NCBI GenBank assembly: GCA_039199225.1
Contig: JBCCSZ010000059.1
Location: forward strand, 1 to 29,377
Length of the DNA stretch: 29,377 nucleotides
Source: JBCCSZ01 sp039199225
Lineage (GTDB): Bacteria > Bacteroidota > Bacteroidia > Chitinophagales > Saprospiraceae
Reading direction: 5' to 3'
Below, piece after piece: positions 15,135-22,291 of the stretch. Positions within the stretch are counted from its first letter, which is position 1. Every line of letters begins with the position of its first letter. The notes beneath the pieces are model-generated. The model saw only the letters and a list, made by a program, of their open reading frames with translations, was not told where the DNA came from and searched no databases. The translations under genes were made by a program, and so were the position numbers.

Positions 15135-16238
15135 ATGTCTAATGATCGCGAATCCAAACTCAAAGCACTAAAACTGACGGTTGATCGTTTGGAAAAAACC
15201 TATGGTAAGGGGATCGTCATGAAACTGGGCGATAAGAAAGTCGTCGATGTGGATTCCATTCCTACAGGTTCTCTCGGTCTCGACCTCGCATTGGGCGTAG
15301 GGGGATTCCCTCGCGGCCGAATTGTCGAGATTTACGGCCCTGAATCATCTGGTAAAACAACACTCGCCATACACGCTATCGCCGAATGCCAAAAGCAAGG
15401 TGGTATCGCTGCTTTCATCGATGCAGAACACGCCTTCGATCGTACTTATGCACAGGCATTGGGGGTAGATACAGAGAATCTCTTGATCTCCCAGCCCGAC
15501 AATGGAGAGCAGGCACTTGAAATTACAGAAAACCTCATTCGCTCCGGCGCCATCGACATCATTGTGATCGACTCTGTAGCAGCCCTCGTTCCAAGAAGCG
15601 AGATTGAAGGTGAGATGGGCGACTCTAAGGTTGGTTTGCAAGCAAGACTGATGTCGCAAGCGATGCGTAAGTTAACAGGGGCCATTGGCCAAACCGGAAC
15701 TTGCTGCATTTTCATCAACCAGCTCCGCGAGAAGATCGGCGTTATGTTCGGAAACCCTGAAACGACGACTGGTGGTAATGCCTTGAAGTTTTACTCTTCT
15801 ATTCGCATTGACATTCGCAAATCGGGTTCTGCCATCAAAGACAAAGAAGGAAATGTCGTTGGAAATCACGTGAAGATCAAAGTTGTTAAAAATAAATTGG
15901 CACCTCCCTTCCGCATTACAATGTTCGACATCATCTATGGCATAGGTATCTCAAAAGCAGGTGAAATCGTCGATATGGGGGTTGATCACGATATTATCGA
16001 GAAAAGCGGCGCCTGGTATAGCTATGGTGGTACTAAGATTGCCCAGGGACGTGAGTCTGCCAAACAGTTTTTCCGCGATAATCCGGAAGTTGCTGTCGAG
16101 GTGGAAAATAAGATCAAAGCGGCCATTCGTGGAGATGAAGAGGCAGAAGACGCATCTGCAGAGATTGCTGCCGAGGCGGCATTGGCTACCAATGGGAAGT
16201 CCAAGGCCAAAACAAAAACCACTAGATCGAAGAAATAA
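15135..16238 (+). CDS. recA: Recombinase RecA
   Basis: A 367-residue protein matching RecA throughout. It forms ATP-dependent filaments on single-stranded DNA, catalyses strand exchange, and stimulates LexA-type self-cleavage. Landmarks are LEKTYGKGIVMKLGD at the N-terminus, Walker A GPESSGKTTLAI near residue 70, Walker B and following loop VIDSVAALVPRSEIEGEMGDS, and NQLREKIGVMFGNPETTTGG near residue 200-215. The C-terminal tail is acidic and Ala-rich, then Lys-rich (KSKAKTKTTRSKK). The ATG at 15135 is chosen because family similarity begins there; a GTG at 15096 is in frame but adds 13 unlikely residues. The promoter with palindrome sits 77 bases upstream and a terminator follows. Confidence 0.98.
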   Translation: MSNDRESKLKALKLTVDRLEKTYGKGIVMKLGDKKVVDVDSIPTGSLGLDLALGVGGFPRGRIVEIYGPESSGKTTLAIHAIAECQKQGGIAAFIDAEHAFDRTYAQALGVDTENLLISQPDNGEQALEITENLIRSGAIDIIVIDSVAALVPRSEIEGEMGDSKVGLQARLMSQAMRKLTGAIGQTGTCCIFINQLREKIGVMFGNPETTTGGNALKFYSSIRIDIRKSGSAIKDKEGNVVGNHVKIKVVKNKLAPPFRITMFDIIYGIGISKAGEIVDMGVDHDIIEKSGAWYSYGGTKIAQGRESAKQFFRDNPEVAVEVENKIKAAIRGDEEAEDASAEIAAEAALATNGKSKAKTKTTRSKK

Positions 16239-16289
16239 AGTTAAGACCATCTGACAGAAGCCCCAAAAGGCTTGTCAGTAATACATCAG

Positions 16290-16330
16290 CCCCCTTTTCA
16301 CTACGTCGTCAGAAAAGGGGGTTTTCTTTT
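16290..16330 (+). terminator. Intrinsic terminator of recA
   Basis: CCCCCTTTTC (16290-16299) pairs perfectly with GAAAAGGGGG (16312-16321) around a 12-base loop and is followed by TTTTCTTTT. It ends at the stop codon of the convergent gldD gene. On the minus strand there is no U-tract, so it serves recA. Confidence 0.88.
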
Positions 16331-16331
16331 G

Positions 16332-16928
16332 TTATTCACGCCACTCGAAAGTATTAACCATTTCCGTGATGTCATACTTTACGAATTCAATGACAGGAGC
16401 CAATGAGTCGGGCTCTGCCTGGGTATTAAAATAAAGCGCCCCCCGGAGAAAGTGATTCTCCTCGTCGGTAAGAAAAAATTGAAAGGGTGAAGCAGCTGGC
16501 CCTTCGATATTGAAGATAAAACCACTTACATTATTTGGTTTCTCTATTTTCAGCTCGTCTATAAAAGTAGCCTTCATACTGTGTTTGTTGGCCATTTTGA
16601 AAGCATCATCGCGCAGTTTATCCAATGGATTGTCTTTCGATACCTCGTAATAACTGCAGTGAACTCTAGCATCAAACATTGGAATCAGTATGTCAAACCA
16701 ACAATCGTTTACTGGCTTTTCGTTGAAAAAGAGGGTATCCCGAACCATCTCCGCATAGACAGGCATTTTGAAGGTGAAGTCACAATAGGGAGACTCAAAA
16801 TCTTTGTAGGCTCTTTCAGGGTAAATCACCTTGGGGTAGGCTCTCGGCTTGGGAACCAATACCGCTTGGTCGCCGCAGCCACTCCCCAGAAAAAGTATAC
16901 AAGCGACCAGTAGCAAAATTCTATTCAT
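16332..16928 (-). CDS. gldD: Gliding motility lipoprotein GldD
   Basis: A 198-residue lipoprotein with signal peptide and lipobox GSGC (Cys at residue 18). It then carries the GldD pattern: PKPRAYPKVIYPERAYKDF, SPYCDFTFKMPVYAEM, CWFDILIPMFDARVHCSYYEV, a HSMKATFIDEL segment, VSGFIFNIEGPAASPFQFFLTDEENHFLRGALYF and the ending VKYDITEMVNTFEWR. GldD is required for gliding and type IX secretion in Flavobacterium johnsoniae, although its precise role in the complex is unclear. Its ATG overlaps the end of gldE by 8 bases, so the two are translationally coupled or at least one operon. Partner type IX secretion genes such as gldKLMN are not in the window. Confidence 0.93.
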   Translation of the reverse strand: MNRILLLVACILFLGSGCGDQAVLVPKPRAYPKVIYPERAYKDFESPYCDFTFKMPVYAEMVRDTLFFNEKPVNDCWFDILIPMFDARVHCSYYEVSKDNPLDKLRDDAFKMANKHSMKATFIDELKIEKPNNVSGFIFNIEGPAASPFQFFLTDEENHFLRGALYFNTQAEPDSLAPVIEFVKYDITEMVNTFEWRE

Positions 16929-18351
16929 TCAATAAGGTAATTTTAATCTGCTCAACGCGTCGCTTATTTACTGCGACTATCTTGAAACGAAAATTGTTAA
17001 AGGTTATTTCACTATCTACTTTTGGTATATGCCCCCGAACTTCCAGGATCAGTCCAGCGACAGAATCTGCATCTCCTCTAACGGAATCGAAGGTCGTCGT
17101 ATCTACACCAATGACCCGACAAACATCATTTAACAAGGTCTTGCCCTCAAAGATATAATTGGCATCGTCTAATTTGATGTATTCCAACTCTACCTCATCG
17201 TCGAATTCATCCTTGATCTCGCCAATGACCTCTTCCATAATATCTTCTAAGGTTGCAATGCCCGAACTTCCACCATATTCATCAACAACGATTGCCATGT
17301 GCAGGCGACGGGATTGAAATTCTCTTAGTAGGTCATTGATCTTTTTGGCCTCCGGCACATAGAATACATTCGGGCGGATGAGGCTCTGCCACTCAAAGTC
17401 CGGCCCTTCATCCATTACCCCGATCAAATCTTTGACATAAAGCATCCCTGTAACGCTATCGAAGTCCTCATCAAAAACCGGAATCCTTGAATAGCCAGAG
17501 TCCTTGACAATTTTCATCAACTCTTCAAAGCTGGTTCGGAAATCTATGGCCACGACATCGACTCGGGATCGCATGATCTGCTTCACAGATACTTCCCCAA
17601 ACTTGACAATGCCCTTTAAAATATCCACATCTTCCTTACCGTGCTCGCTGTCTTTCACTGTTAACTCAATGGCCTGATCGATCTCCTCTCGACTAGCGAT
17701 CGTTCCGCTTTGCGAACTTTTTTTCAATCGCTTCTCAATGAGATTAGTCCCTCGAACGAGCAATTTACTCAACGGTTTGAAGACCTGGACCAGAAAGGTC
17801 AATACGGTGGACATGAAGCGGGCCAGTCGAAGGTTGTTGATCTTGGCATACACCTTTGGCGCAACCTCTCCAAAAAGGACCAACAAGAAGGTAACGCCGA
17901 CAACCGTGATGAAAAAATATATCCCAGTACTCATTCCCTGCTGGGTAATATTCGTAAAGCTATCCAGTCGAAGGCTTTTGATGATGCCAGCCGACCAACC
18001 GTCTATCAGCTTGGCAGGAAGTAAATTCCGAAAGAGGTACTCCGAGACAATGACAATGGCAATGTTGATGAAATTATTGCAGATCAGGATGGTTGCCAGA
18101 AGGGTACGAGGTGTTTCCCGTAATTCGAGAATCCGGCGAGATGCCTTTGTATTTTCTTGTTCCAGCTCTTTGAGGTCGTTGGGGTTCAACGAAAAAAAGG
18201 CTACTTCAGAACTGGAAATGAGGGCAGAACAAACGAGAAGAATCAAAACAAGCAATAAGCCAACAACCGTTCCGCCCACAGATACGGTAAGCAGAGGGAA
18301 GCAAAAGAAAAGCGGAATGCTTTGTAGATAATAGTCCGATTCGGATTCCAA
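16921..18351 (-). CDS. gldE: Gliding motility-associated CNNM/CorC-type protein GldE
   Basis: A 476-residue protein of the CNNM/hemolysin C family. The N-terminal DUF21 membrane domain has about four transmembrane segments (VVGLLLVLILLVCSALISSSE, then segments near residues 85-105, 140-165 and around 180). Two CBS domains follow (IMRSRVDVVAIDF to VTGMLYVKDLIG, then FYVPEAKKINDLLREFQ to MAIVVDEYGGSSGIATLEDIMEEVIGEI), and a C-terminal CorC_HlyC domain ends the protein. CNNM relatives transport or sense Mg2+ or Co2+. GldE is linked to gliding by its position with gldD. The start is a TTG at 18351 followed by ESESDYY, which resembles other GldE N-termini; no better ATG exists. The 5' leader contains the structured element at 18371-18501. 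Confidence 0.92.
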   Translation of the reverse strand: MESESDYYLQSIPLFFCFPLLTVSVGGTVVGLLLVLILLVCSALISSSEVAFFSLNPNDLKELEQENTKASRRILELRETPRTLLATILICNNFINIAIVIVSEYLFRNLLPAKLIDGWSAGIIKSLRLDSFTNITQQGMSTGIYFFITVVGVTFLLVLFGEVAPKVYAKINNLRLARFMSTVLTFLVQVFKPLSKLLVRGTNLIEKRLKKSSQSGTIASREEIDQAIELTVKDSEHGKEDVDILKGIVKFGEVSVKQIMRSRVDVVAIDFRTSFEELMKIVKDSGYSRIPVFDEDFDSVTGMLYVKDLIGVMDEGPDFEWQSLIRPNVFYVPEAKKINDLLREFQSRRLHMAIVVDEYGGSSGIATLEDIMEEVIGEIKDEFDDEVELEYIKLDDANYIFEGKTLLNDVCRVIGVDTTTFDSVRGDADSVAGLILEVRGHIPKVDSEITFNNFRFKIVAVNKRRVEQIKITLLNE

Positions 18352-18370
18352 TCTAGCTCAAATTATGGCC

Positions 18371-18501
18371 AATTAGCGCAAGTTGCATTTTACAAAAAGA
18401 ATGCTTTGAACCCGCAAAGCTGCTACGAAACCCAGGATTGACGCTGGTTCCCCAGCAGGGTATTTTCGTCGATCTTCCGTTCCTTGCAACTTGGGCTAAT
18501 T
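18371..18501 (-). repeat. 131-base nested inverted-repeat element in the gldE leader
   Basis: Outer arms AATTAGCGCAAGTTGCA (18371-18387) and TGCAACTTGGGCTAATT (18485-18501) are reverse complements at 16 of 17 positions. Inside, GCTTTG (18403-18408) pairs with CAAAGC (18415-18420); CGAAACCC (18426-18433) pairs with GGG (18458-18460) plus TTTCG (18464-18468) across a three-base bulge; and GCTGG-ttcc-CCAGC (18443-18456) forms a perfect hairpin. On the minus strand the GCTTTG/CAAAGC hairpin is followed by ATTCTTTTTG, a terminator-like tail. The element ends 19 bases upstream of the gldE TTG and begins 58 bases after the ssb stop. It could be an attenuator or structured leader RNA, or a small palindromic mobile element. 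Confidence 0.6.
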
Positions 18502-18558
18502 AATCAACGCAAAGCTTGTCGCAGAGTTGCTTAAAAAGCTTGCGCTTGTTGAAAGATT

Positions 18559-19026
18559 TTAAAACGGCAGATCATCATCCGCAGCTATGGGTGTGTTGAC
18601 AACCGGCGCTTGAGTCGATGGTGCAGGATTGGAATTGGTTGTCATCGCGGGCGCGTTCATCTCTGAAGGAAAAGAACCACCATTGTAACCAGAGTTTCCT
18701 TCCCGACGCTCCAACAAACGAACTACGTTAGCAACCACTTCAGTGATGTAACGGTCATTTCCGTCTTTATCTTGAAATTTGCGGTGCGTCAACTTACCTT
18801 CGACATAAGCAAGCTTACCCTTTTTGAGGTCTCTCTCTACTCGGTCGGCCAAGCCACGCCAAGCGACTACATCGTGCCACTCGGTTACAGTTTGCCACTC
18901 TCCGCTTTTATCTTTATAGTTCTCGTTGGTTGCAATAGGGAATTTGGCAACAGCAATGCCACTCTCAAGTCTTCTAACTTCTGGATCACGCCCTAGGTTG
19001 CCCATTAAGAGTACTTTGTTGATCAT
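18559..19026 (-). CDS. ssb: Single-stranded DNA-binding protein
   Basis: A 155-residue SSB. The OB-fold occupies about residues 1-105: INKVLLMGNLGRDPEVRRLESGIAVAKFPIATNE, TEWHDVVAWRGLADRVERDLKKGKLAYVEGKL and ITEVVANVVRLLERR. A flexible Gly, Asn, Pro and Thr-rich linker follows, and the acidic tip ends DDDLPF, the standard partner-binding tail. SSB coats single-stranded DNA and recruits repair and replication proteins. It lies upstream of gldE-gldD and downstream of mutY on the same strand, an order seen in other Bacteroidota. The upstream 140 bases contain one TTAAAC half-motif (19085-19090) and a small hairpin AGCAGG-tttt-CCTGCT (19104-19119), but no exact promoter box. Confidence 0.97.
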   Translation of the reverse strand: MINKVLLMGNLGRDPEVRRLESGIAVAKFPIATNENYKDKSGEWQTVTEWHDVVAWRGLADRVERDLKKGKLAYVEGKLTHRKFQDKDGNDRYITEVVANVVRLLERREGNSGYNGGSFPSEMNAPAMTTNSNPAPSTQAPVVNTPIAADDDLPF

Positions 19027-19166
19027 AGATAACTTATTTTCAAGGATTTGATTCGGCTATTGATTTAAATAATTGTTGTGGTAATTAAACATTTCATCTC
19101 CCGAGCAGGTTTTCCTGCTGTTCTTCGATTGGTATAAATATAACGAAAAACTAACAAGAATCAGCT

Positions 19167-20297
19167 TCAAAACAAAAGGTTTTCCGTTGGATGGATATAC
19201 CGATCGATCAATTTTGGGAACGCGAATTTATCCAAGTTTTTTCTATCGACCACTATATAATTGTCTTTTTTAAGCGCCTCGATCTTAGGGACGTACATTT
19301 CTATGAACTGACTGATGATGACTTGATGAGTAAGCACTTGTTTAAACGATAGGGAGATTTTCCGCAATTTTAACTGCGTAGTCCGCTTTTTAAAAGGGCT
19401 TTCTTCCGGCTTAATATCCTGCTCGCTCAATAAAGCATCCGTTTCCAGCATCGGAAATTGGTACAACTCCCGCCAAATATCTTTAGCAATTCTCTTCTCA
19501 ATCAACATTTGCTGCCGGTCGTCTTCCACAACGAAATAGTTGAAGTAACGAGTCTTGCGGACCATCTTTTTGCTTTTGACTGGCAAATTCCGGATGAGGT
19601 CACCATTGTAAGCCAAACACCTGGATTGATAGGGACAACGAGGACAAGCCGGGGCAGCTGGCGTGCATTGAGTGGCTCCAAAATCCATGATTGCCTGGTT
19701 GTAGTCTGCCGGGCGCGAGCTATCGAGTAGTTTCTGTGCTAATGCCGCAAACTTCTTTTTACCTGGCCCTGTATCGATTGGATCGGCCAAACCAAATATT
19801 CTAGCCAGTACCCGGTAAACATTCCCATCGACCACCGCCACTGGCAGGTCAAAAGCAAAGGAGGAAATAGCTGCAGCCGTGTAGGGTCCTACCCCTTTGA
19901 GCTTTAAAATCTCAGCGTATGTATTTGGAAAGCGGCCACCAAACTCACTGGAAATTTGACGAGCGGTATGATGCAAGTTACGCGCTCTGGAATAATAGCC
20001 CAGCCCTTCCCATAGTTTCATTACTTCGTCTGTAGATGCATTGGCCAGATCGTGGACGTTGGGAAAGCGCGTTCTAAACTTTTCGAAGTAAGCCCAACCT
20101 TGTTCCACCCTAGTTTGCTGCAGGATGATTTCAGAAAGCCAAATGAGGTAAGGCTCCTTGATTCCCTTCCAGGGAAGTGGCCTGTGATGGCCCTCGTACC
20201 AATCCAGAAGGATTTTGCGAAAAAACGAGTGATCTGATGCCTCCAAATGCGTATTCTTTTTGGTAAAATTAAGAAAGGGCGGTAAATGTTCAGACAT
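19167..20297 (-). CDS. mutY: A/G-specific adenine glycosylase MutY
   Basis: A 376-residue base-excision enzyme that removes adenine mispaired with 8-oxoguanine. Landmarks in order are the catalytic Glu in LSEIILQQTRVEQGW near residue 55, the helix-hairpin-helix LKGVGPYTAAAISSFAF near 130, the Asp in VAVVDGNVYRVLARIFG near 155, and the [4Fe-4S] cysteines CTPAAPACPRCPYQSRC (C-x6-C-x2-C-x5-C). A C-terminal NUDIX-like domain follows for 8-oxoG recognition. The ATG at 20297 lies inside a perfect 17-bp hairpin, and the first 17 codons are not typical of MutY. A TTG at 20246 giving 359 residues would still include the whole core (FFRKILLDWYEGHHRPLPW). The start is therefore uncertain. Confidence 0.94.
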   Translation of the reverse strand: MSEHLPPFLNFTKKNTHLEASDHSFFRKILLDWYEGHHRPLPWKGIKEPYLIWLSEIILQQTRVEQGWAYFEKFRTRFPNVHDLANASTDEVMKLWEGLGYYSRARNLHHTARQISSEFGGRFPNTYAEILKLKGVGPYTAAAISSFAFDLPVAVVDGNVYRVLARIFGLADPIDTGPGKKKFAALAQKLLDSSRPADYNQAIMDFGATQCTPAAPACPRCPYQSRCLAYNGDLIRNLPVKSKKMVRKTRYFNYFVVEDDRQQMLIEKRIAKDIWRELYQFPMLETDALLSEQDIKPEESPFKKRTTQLKLRKISLSFKQVLTHQVIISQFIEMYVPKIEALKKDNYIVVDRKNLDKFAFPKLIDRYIHPTENLLF

Positions 20298-20310
20298 TTA
20301 CCGCCCTTTC
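20273..20310 (-). terminator. Perfect 17-bp hairpin overlapping the annotated mutY start
   Basis: GAAAGGGCGGTAAATGT (20273-20289) and ACATTTACCGCCCTTTC (20294-20310) are perfect reverse complements with a 4-base loop. On the minus strand the stem is followed by TTAATTTT. The structure begins 32 bases after the stop of the ECF sigma gene and looks like its intrinsic terminator, yet it contains the mutY ATG (20295-20297). Confidence 0.75.
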
Positions 20311-20342
20311 AGACAGTCCGTAGAGTTTGAAGTGTAGAGGTA

Positions 20343-20888
20343 TTAAGCTTTCGCCTTCATCCGCTGCTCAAACTCACTGACATTTTTATATCTAATCTTA
20401 ATCAAATCTTTCAATTCTTTTCTAGCGAAGAATATACGACTCTTCACTGTTCCCAGTGGTAAGTTCAATTCTTCTGCTATTTCTTGGTACTTAAACCCTT
20501 GATAGTGCATCAAGAAGGGAATGCGGGTGCTGTCGTCCAGCTCATTGATCATTCTACCTAGTTCTTTCATCATGATATCTGATTCAGCTCTGTTCGCCAC
20601 AATCGTGCTACCAGAATTTATGTAATACATATTATCTGTAGAGTCCATGATCGTGTTAGCTTTAACCCGGCGACGATAGTTATTGATGAAGATGTTCTTC
20701 ATAATCGTAAACAACCAGGCTTTGAAATTCGTATCGGGTCTAAATTTATCACGGTTAGTGATGGCCCGGAAGGCTGTTTCCTGGAACAGGTCCTTCGCAT
20801 CTTCAGTATTCTTTGTAAGATTGTACGCAAATGACTGCAACAAGTTGGCCATTTGATCAAAACGATTGGTAAATTCTACTGTAGACAT
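20343..20888 (-). CDS. ECF-type RNA polymerase sigma factor
   Basis: A 181-residue sigma-70 family protein with region 2 and region 4 only. Region 2 has NTEDAKDLFQETAFRAI and the promoter-melting segment FKAWLFTIMKNIFINNYRR. Region 4 has MINELDDSTRIPFLMHYQGFKYQEIAEELNLPLGTVKSRIFFARKEL with the helix-turn-helix. ECF factors direct polymerase to stress or envelope genes. No anti-sigma gene is adjacent: mutY lies downstream and the hydroxyproline genes upstream on the other strand. This suggests either transcriptional control or an anti-sigma factor encoded elsewhere. A textbook Bacteroidota promoter (20934-20965) precedes the gene, so its own synthesis seems to use the housekeeping sigma. The ATG at 20888 is clear. 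Confidence 0.93.
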   Translation of the reverse strand: MSTVEFTNRFDQMANLLQSFAYNLTKNTEDAKDLFQETAFRAITNRDKFRPDTNFKAWLFTIMKNIFINNYRRRVKANTIMDSTDNMYYINSGSTIVANRAESDIMMKELGRMINELDDSTRIPFLMHYQGFKYQEIAEELNLPLGTVKSRIFFARKELKDLIKIRYKNVSEFEQRMKAKA

Positions 20889-21285
20889 GATGATAAAGGG
20901 TTTCGTTTAAGACGATTATTTTGTTTGTTTAACCAAAGATAACTTATTATTAAACAAAAAACAAAATTCTGTTTAACATTTTTGCTTCTTCCTTCCATAA
21001 AACATTAAACAAAAAAAGATGCTAATAATCACAATATACTAATAATCAGAGATTTACATAAAAAATGACAAAAAAAAGCTATTTCTAAATTTTCAGGAAA
21101 TAATGAAAGTTAAGCATTTTCAGCCCCGTTCCTTCCACAAAACCTCCCAAAAACAGACGAATTTTCCTCTCACAATGCTTATAATTGTCCATAATTAGGA
21201 GGTATTTGGCCCCATCGAGCTGATTTGTTTAACAAGGCTCAACAAAAATTAAGGCTGCAACCTCATACATATAGCTGTTAGAAAT
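20889..21285. other. 397-base AT-rich intergenic region with six GTTTAA-type motifs
   Basis: The region lies between the divergent ECF sigma and racemase genes. The ECF promoter is at 20934-20965. GTTTAA or its complement occurs six times: 20905-20910, 20927-20932, 20950-20955, 20971-20976, 21005-21010 and 21227-21232. Two copies extend to the identical 10-mer TTTGTTTAAC at 20924-20933 and 21224-21233, exactly 300 bases apart; the second lies 52 bases before the racemase ATG. The middle (21040-21120) is low-complexity A-rich sequence. I see no exact promoter box for the racemase gene and no ORF of note. Confidence 0.6.
20934..20965 (-). promoter_or_regulatory. Promoter of the ECF sigma gene
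   Basis: On the minus strand, TTTG (20962-20965) and TATCTTTG (20934-20941) are separated by 20 bases, an exact Bacteroidota -33/-7 pair. A TTTGTTTAA/TTAAACAAA inverted repeat (20924-20932 and 20950-20958) flanks the -7 box and could be an operator. Confidence 0.7.
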
Positions 21286-22284
21286 ATGAAAAGTACCTTC
21301 TTCTGCATCGATGCCCATACTTGCGGCAACCCAGTAAGACTCGTTGCTGGGGGAGGCCCCATACTAAAAGGTAAGAGCATGGGAGAGCGGCGGATGGATT
21401 TTCTTCAAAACCACGATTGGATTAGAAAAAGCCTAATGTTCGAACCACGTGGCCACGATATGATGTCTGGAAGCATCCTATATCCGCCCTTAGACCCAGC
21501 CAACGATATGGGCGTATTGTTCATCGAAACCAGTGGTTGTTTACCGATGTGTGGACATGGAACCATCGGAACAGTTACCATAGCAATAGAAGAAGGACTG
21601 ATACGGCCCAAAAACCCTGGTCAGCTTCGGCTTGAAACACCAATGGGCCTAATACAGGTTCAATACACACAAACTGGTTCCAAGGTCGATGCCGTCAGAC
21701 TGACCAATACTCCCTCTTTTCTGTACAAGGAAAAATTAGCAGTTGAATGCCCTACGCTGGGCAATTTGCTCGTCGATGTCGCTTTTGGCGGAAATTTCTA
21801 TGCGATTGTAGACCCGCAAGACAATTATAAAGACTTAAGTGATTATACAGCCGCAGACCTCATCCGCTGGAGTCCGGTCATTCGCAAGCGGTTGAATGTC
21901 TCCCATTCTTTTGTTCACCCTTTGGACCCAAGAATCAATGGACTGAGCCATGTGCTTTGGACTGGCGCACCACAGTCTGAAGAAGCGCAGGCTCGGAATG
22001 CTGTCTTCTATGGCGATAAAGCAATTGATCGCTCTCCCTGTGGCACAGGCACTTCGGCCAGAATGGCCCAGTGGGCTGCGCAAGGTAAGCTTGCAAAGGG
22101 TGATACTTTTGTACACGAAAGCATTATTGGCAGCAGTTTTAAAGGTAGGGTTGAAGACACGGTCGAGTGCGGTCCTTACCAAGCCATTGTCCCCTCAATA
22201 GAAGGCTGGGCAAAAATCATCGGATACAACACCATTATAGTAGAGGACGACGACCCTTATGCGCATGGGTTTCAAGTTATTTGA
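21286..22284 (+). CDS. Proline racemase family protein, probable 4-hydroxyproline 2-epimerase
   Basis: A 332-residue enzyme. Both catalytic thiols of the family are present: Cys89 in LPMCGHGTIGTV and Cys252 in DRSPCGTGTSARMA. The N-terminal CIDAHTCGNPVRLVAGG and DMMSGSILYPP also fit. Two Cys residues indicate a racemase or epimerase rather than a trans-3-hydroxyproline dehydratase, which has Ser or Thr in one position. MCGHGTIG, rather than the MCGHNTIG-type reading of proline racemases, and the FAD dehydrogenase next door favour 4-hydroxyproline epimerase. It would convert trans-4-hydroxy-L-proline to cis-4-hydroxy-D-proline in the cytoplasm. The next gene starts 7 bases after the stop. Substrate choice between proline and hydroxyproline remains an inference. 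Confidence 0.9.
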   Translation: MKSTFFCIDAHTCGNPVRLVAGGGPILKGKSMGERRMDFLQNHDWIRKSLMFEPRGHDMMSGSILYPPLDPANDMGVLFIETSGCLPMCGHGTIGTVTIAIEEGLIRPKNPGQLRLETPMGLIQVQYTQTGSKVDAVRLTNTPSFLYKEKLAVECPTLGNLLVDVAFGGNFYAIVDPQDNYKDLSDYTAADLIRWSPVIRKRLNVSHSFVHPLDPRINGLSHVLWTGAPQSEEAQARNAVFYGDKAIDRSPCGTGTSARMAQWAAQGKLAKGDTFVHESIIGSSFKGRVEDTVECGPYQAIVPSIEGWAKIIGYNTIIVEDDDPYAHGFQVI

Positions 22285-22291
22285 TTTTGAT

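Noticed and set aside
17738..18331. 197-codon plus-strand frame opposite gldE
   Set aside because: It lies entirely antisense to the membrane domain of gldE and is rich in Arg and Ser, typical of a shadow frame.
19104..19119. Hairpin AGCAGG-tttt-CCTGCT between ssb and mutY
   Set aside because: Only six base pairs and no U-tract on either strand; possible chance structure.
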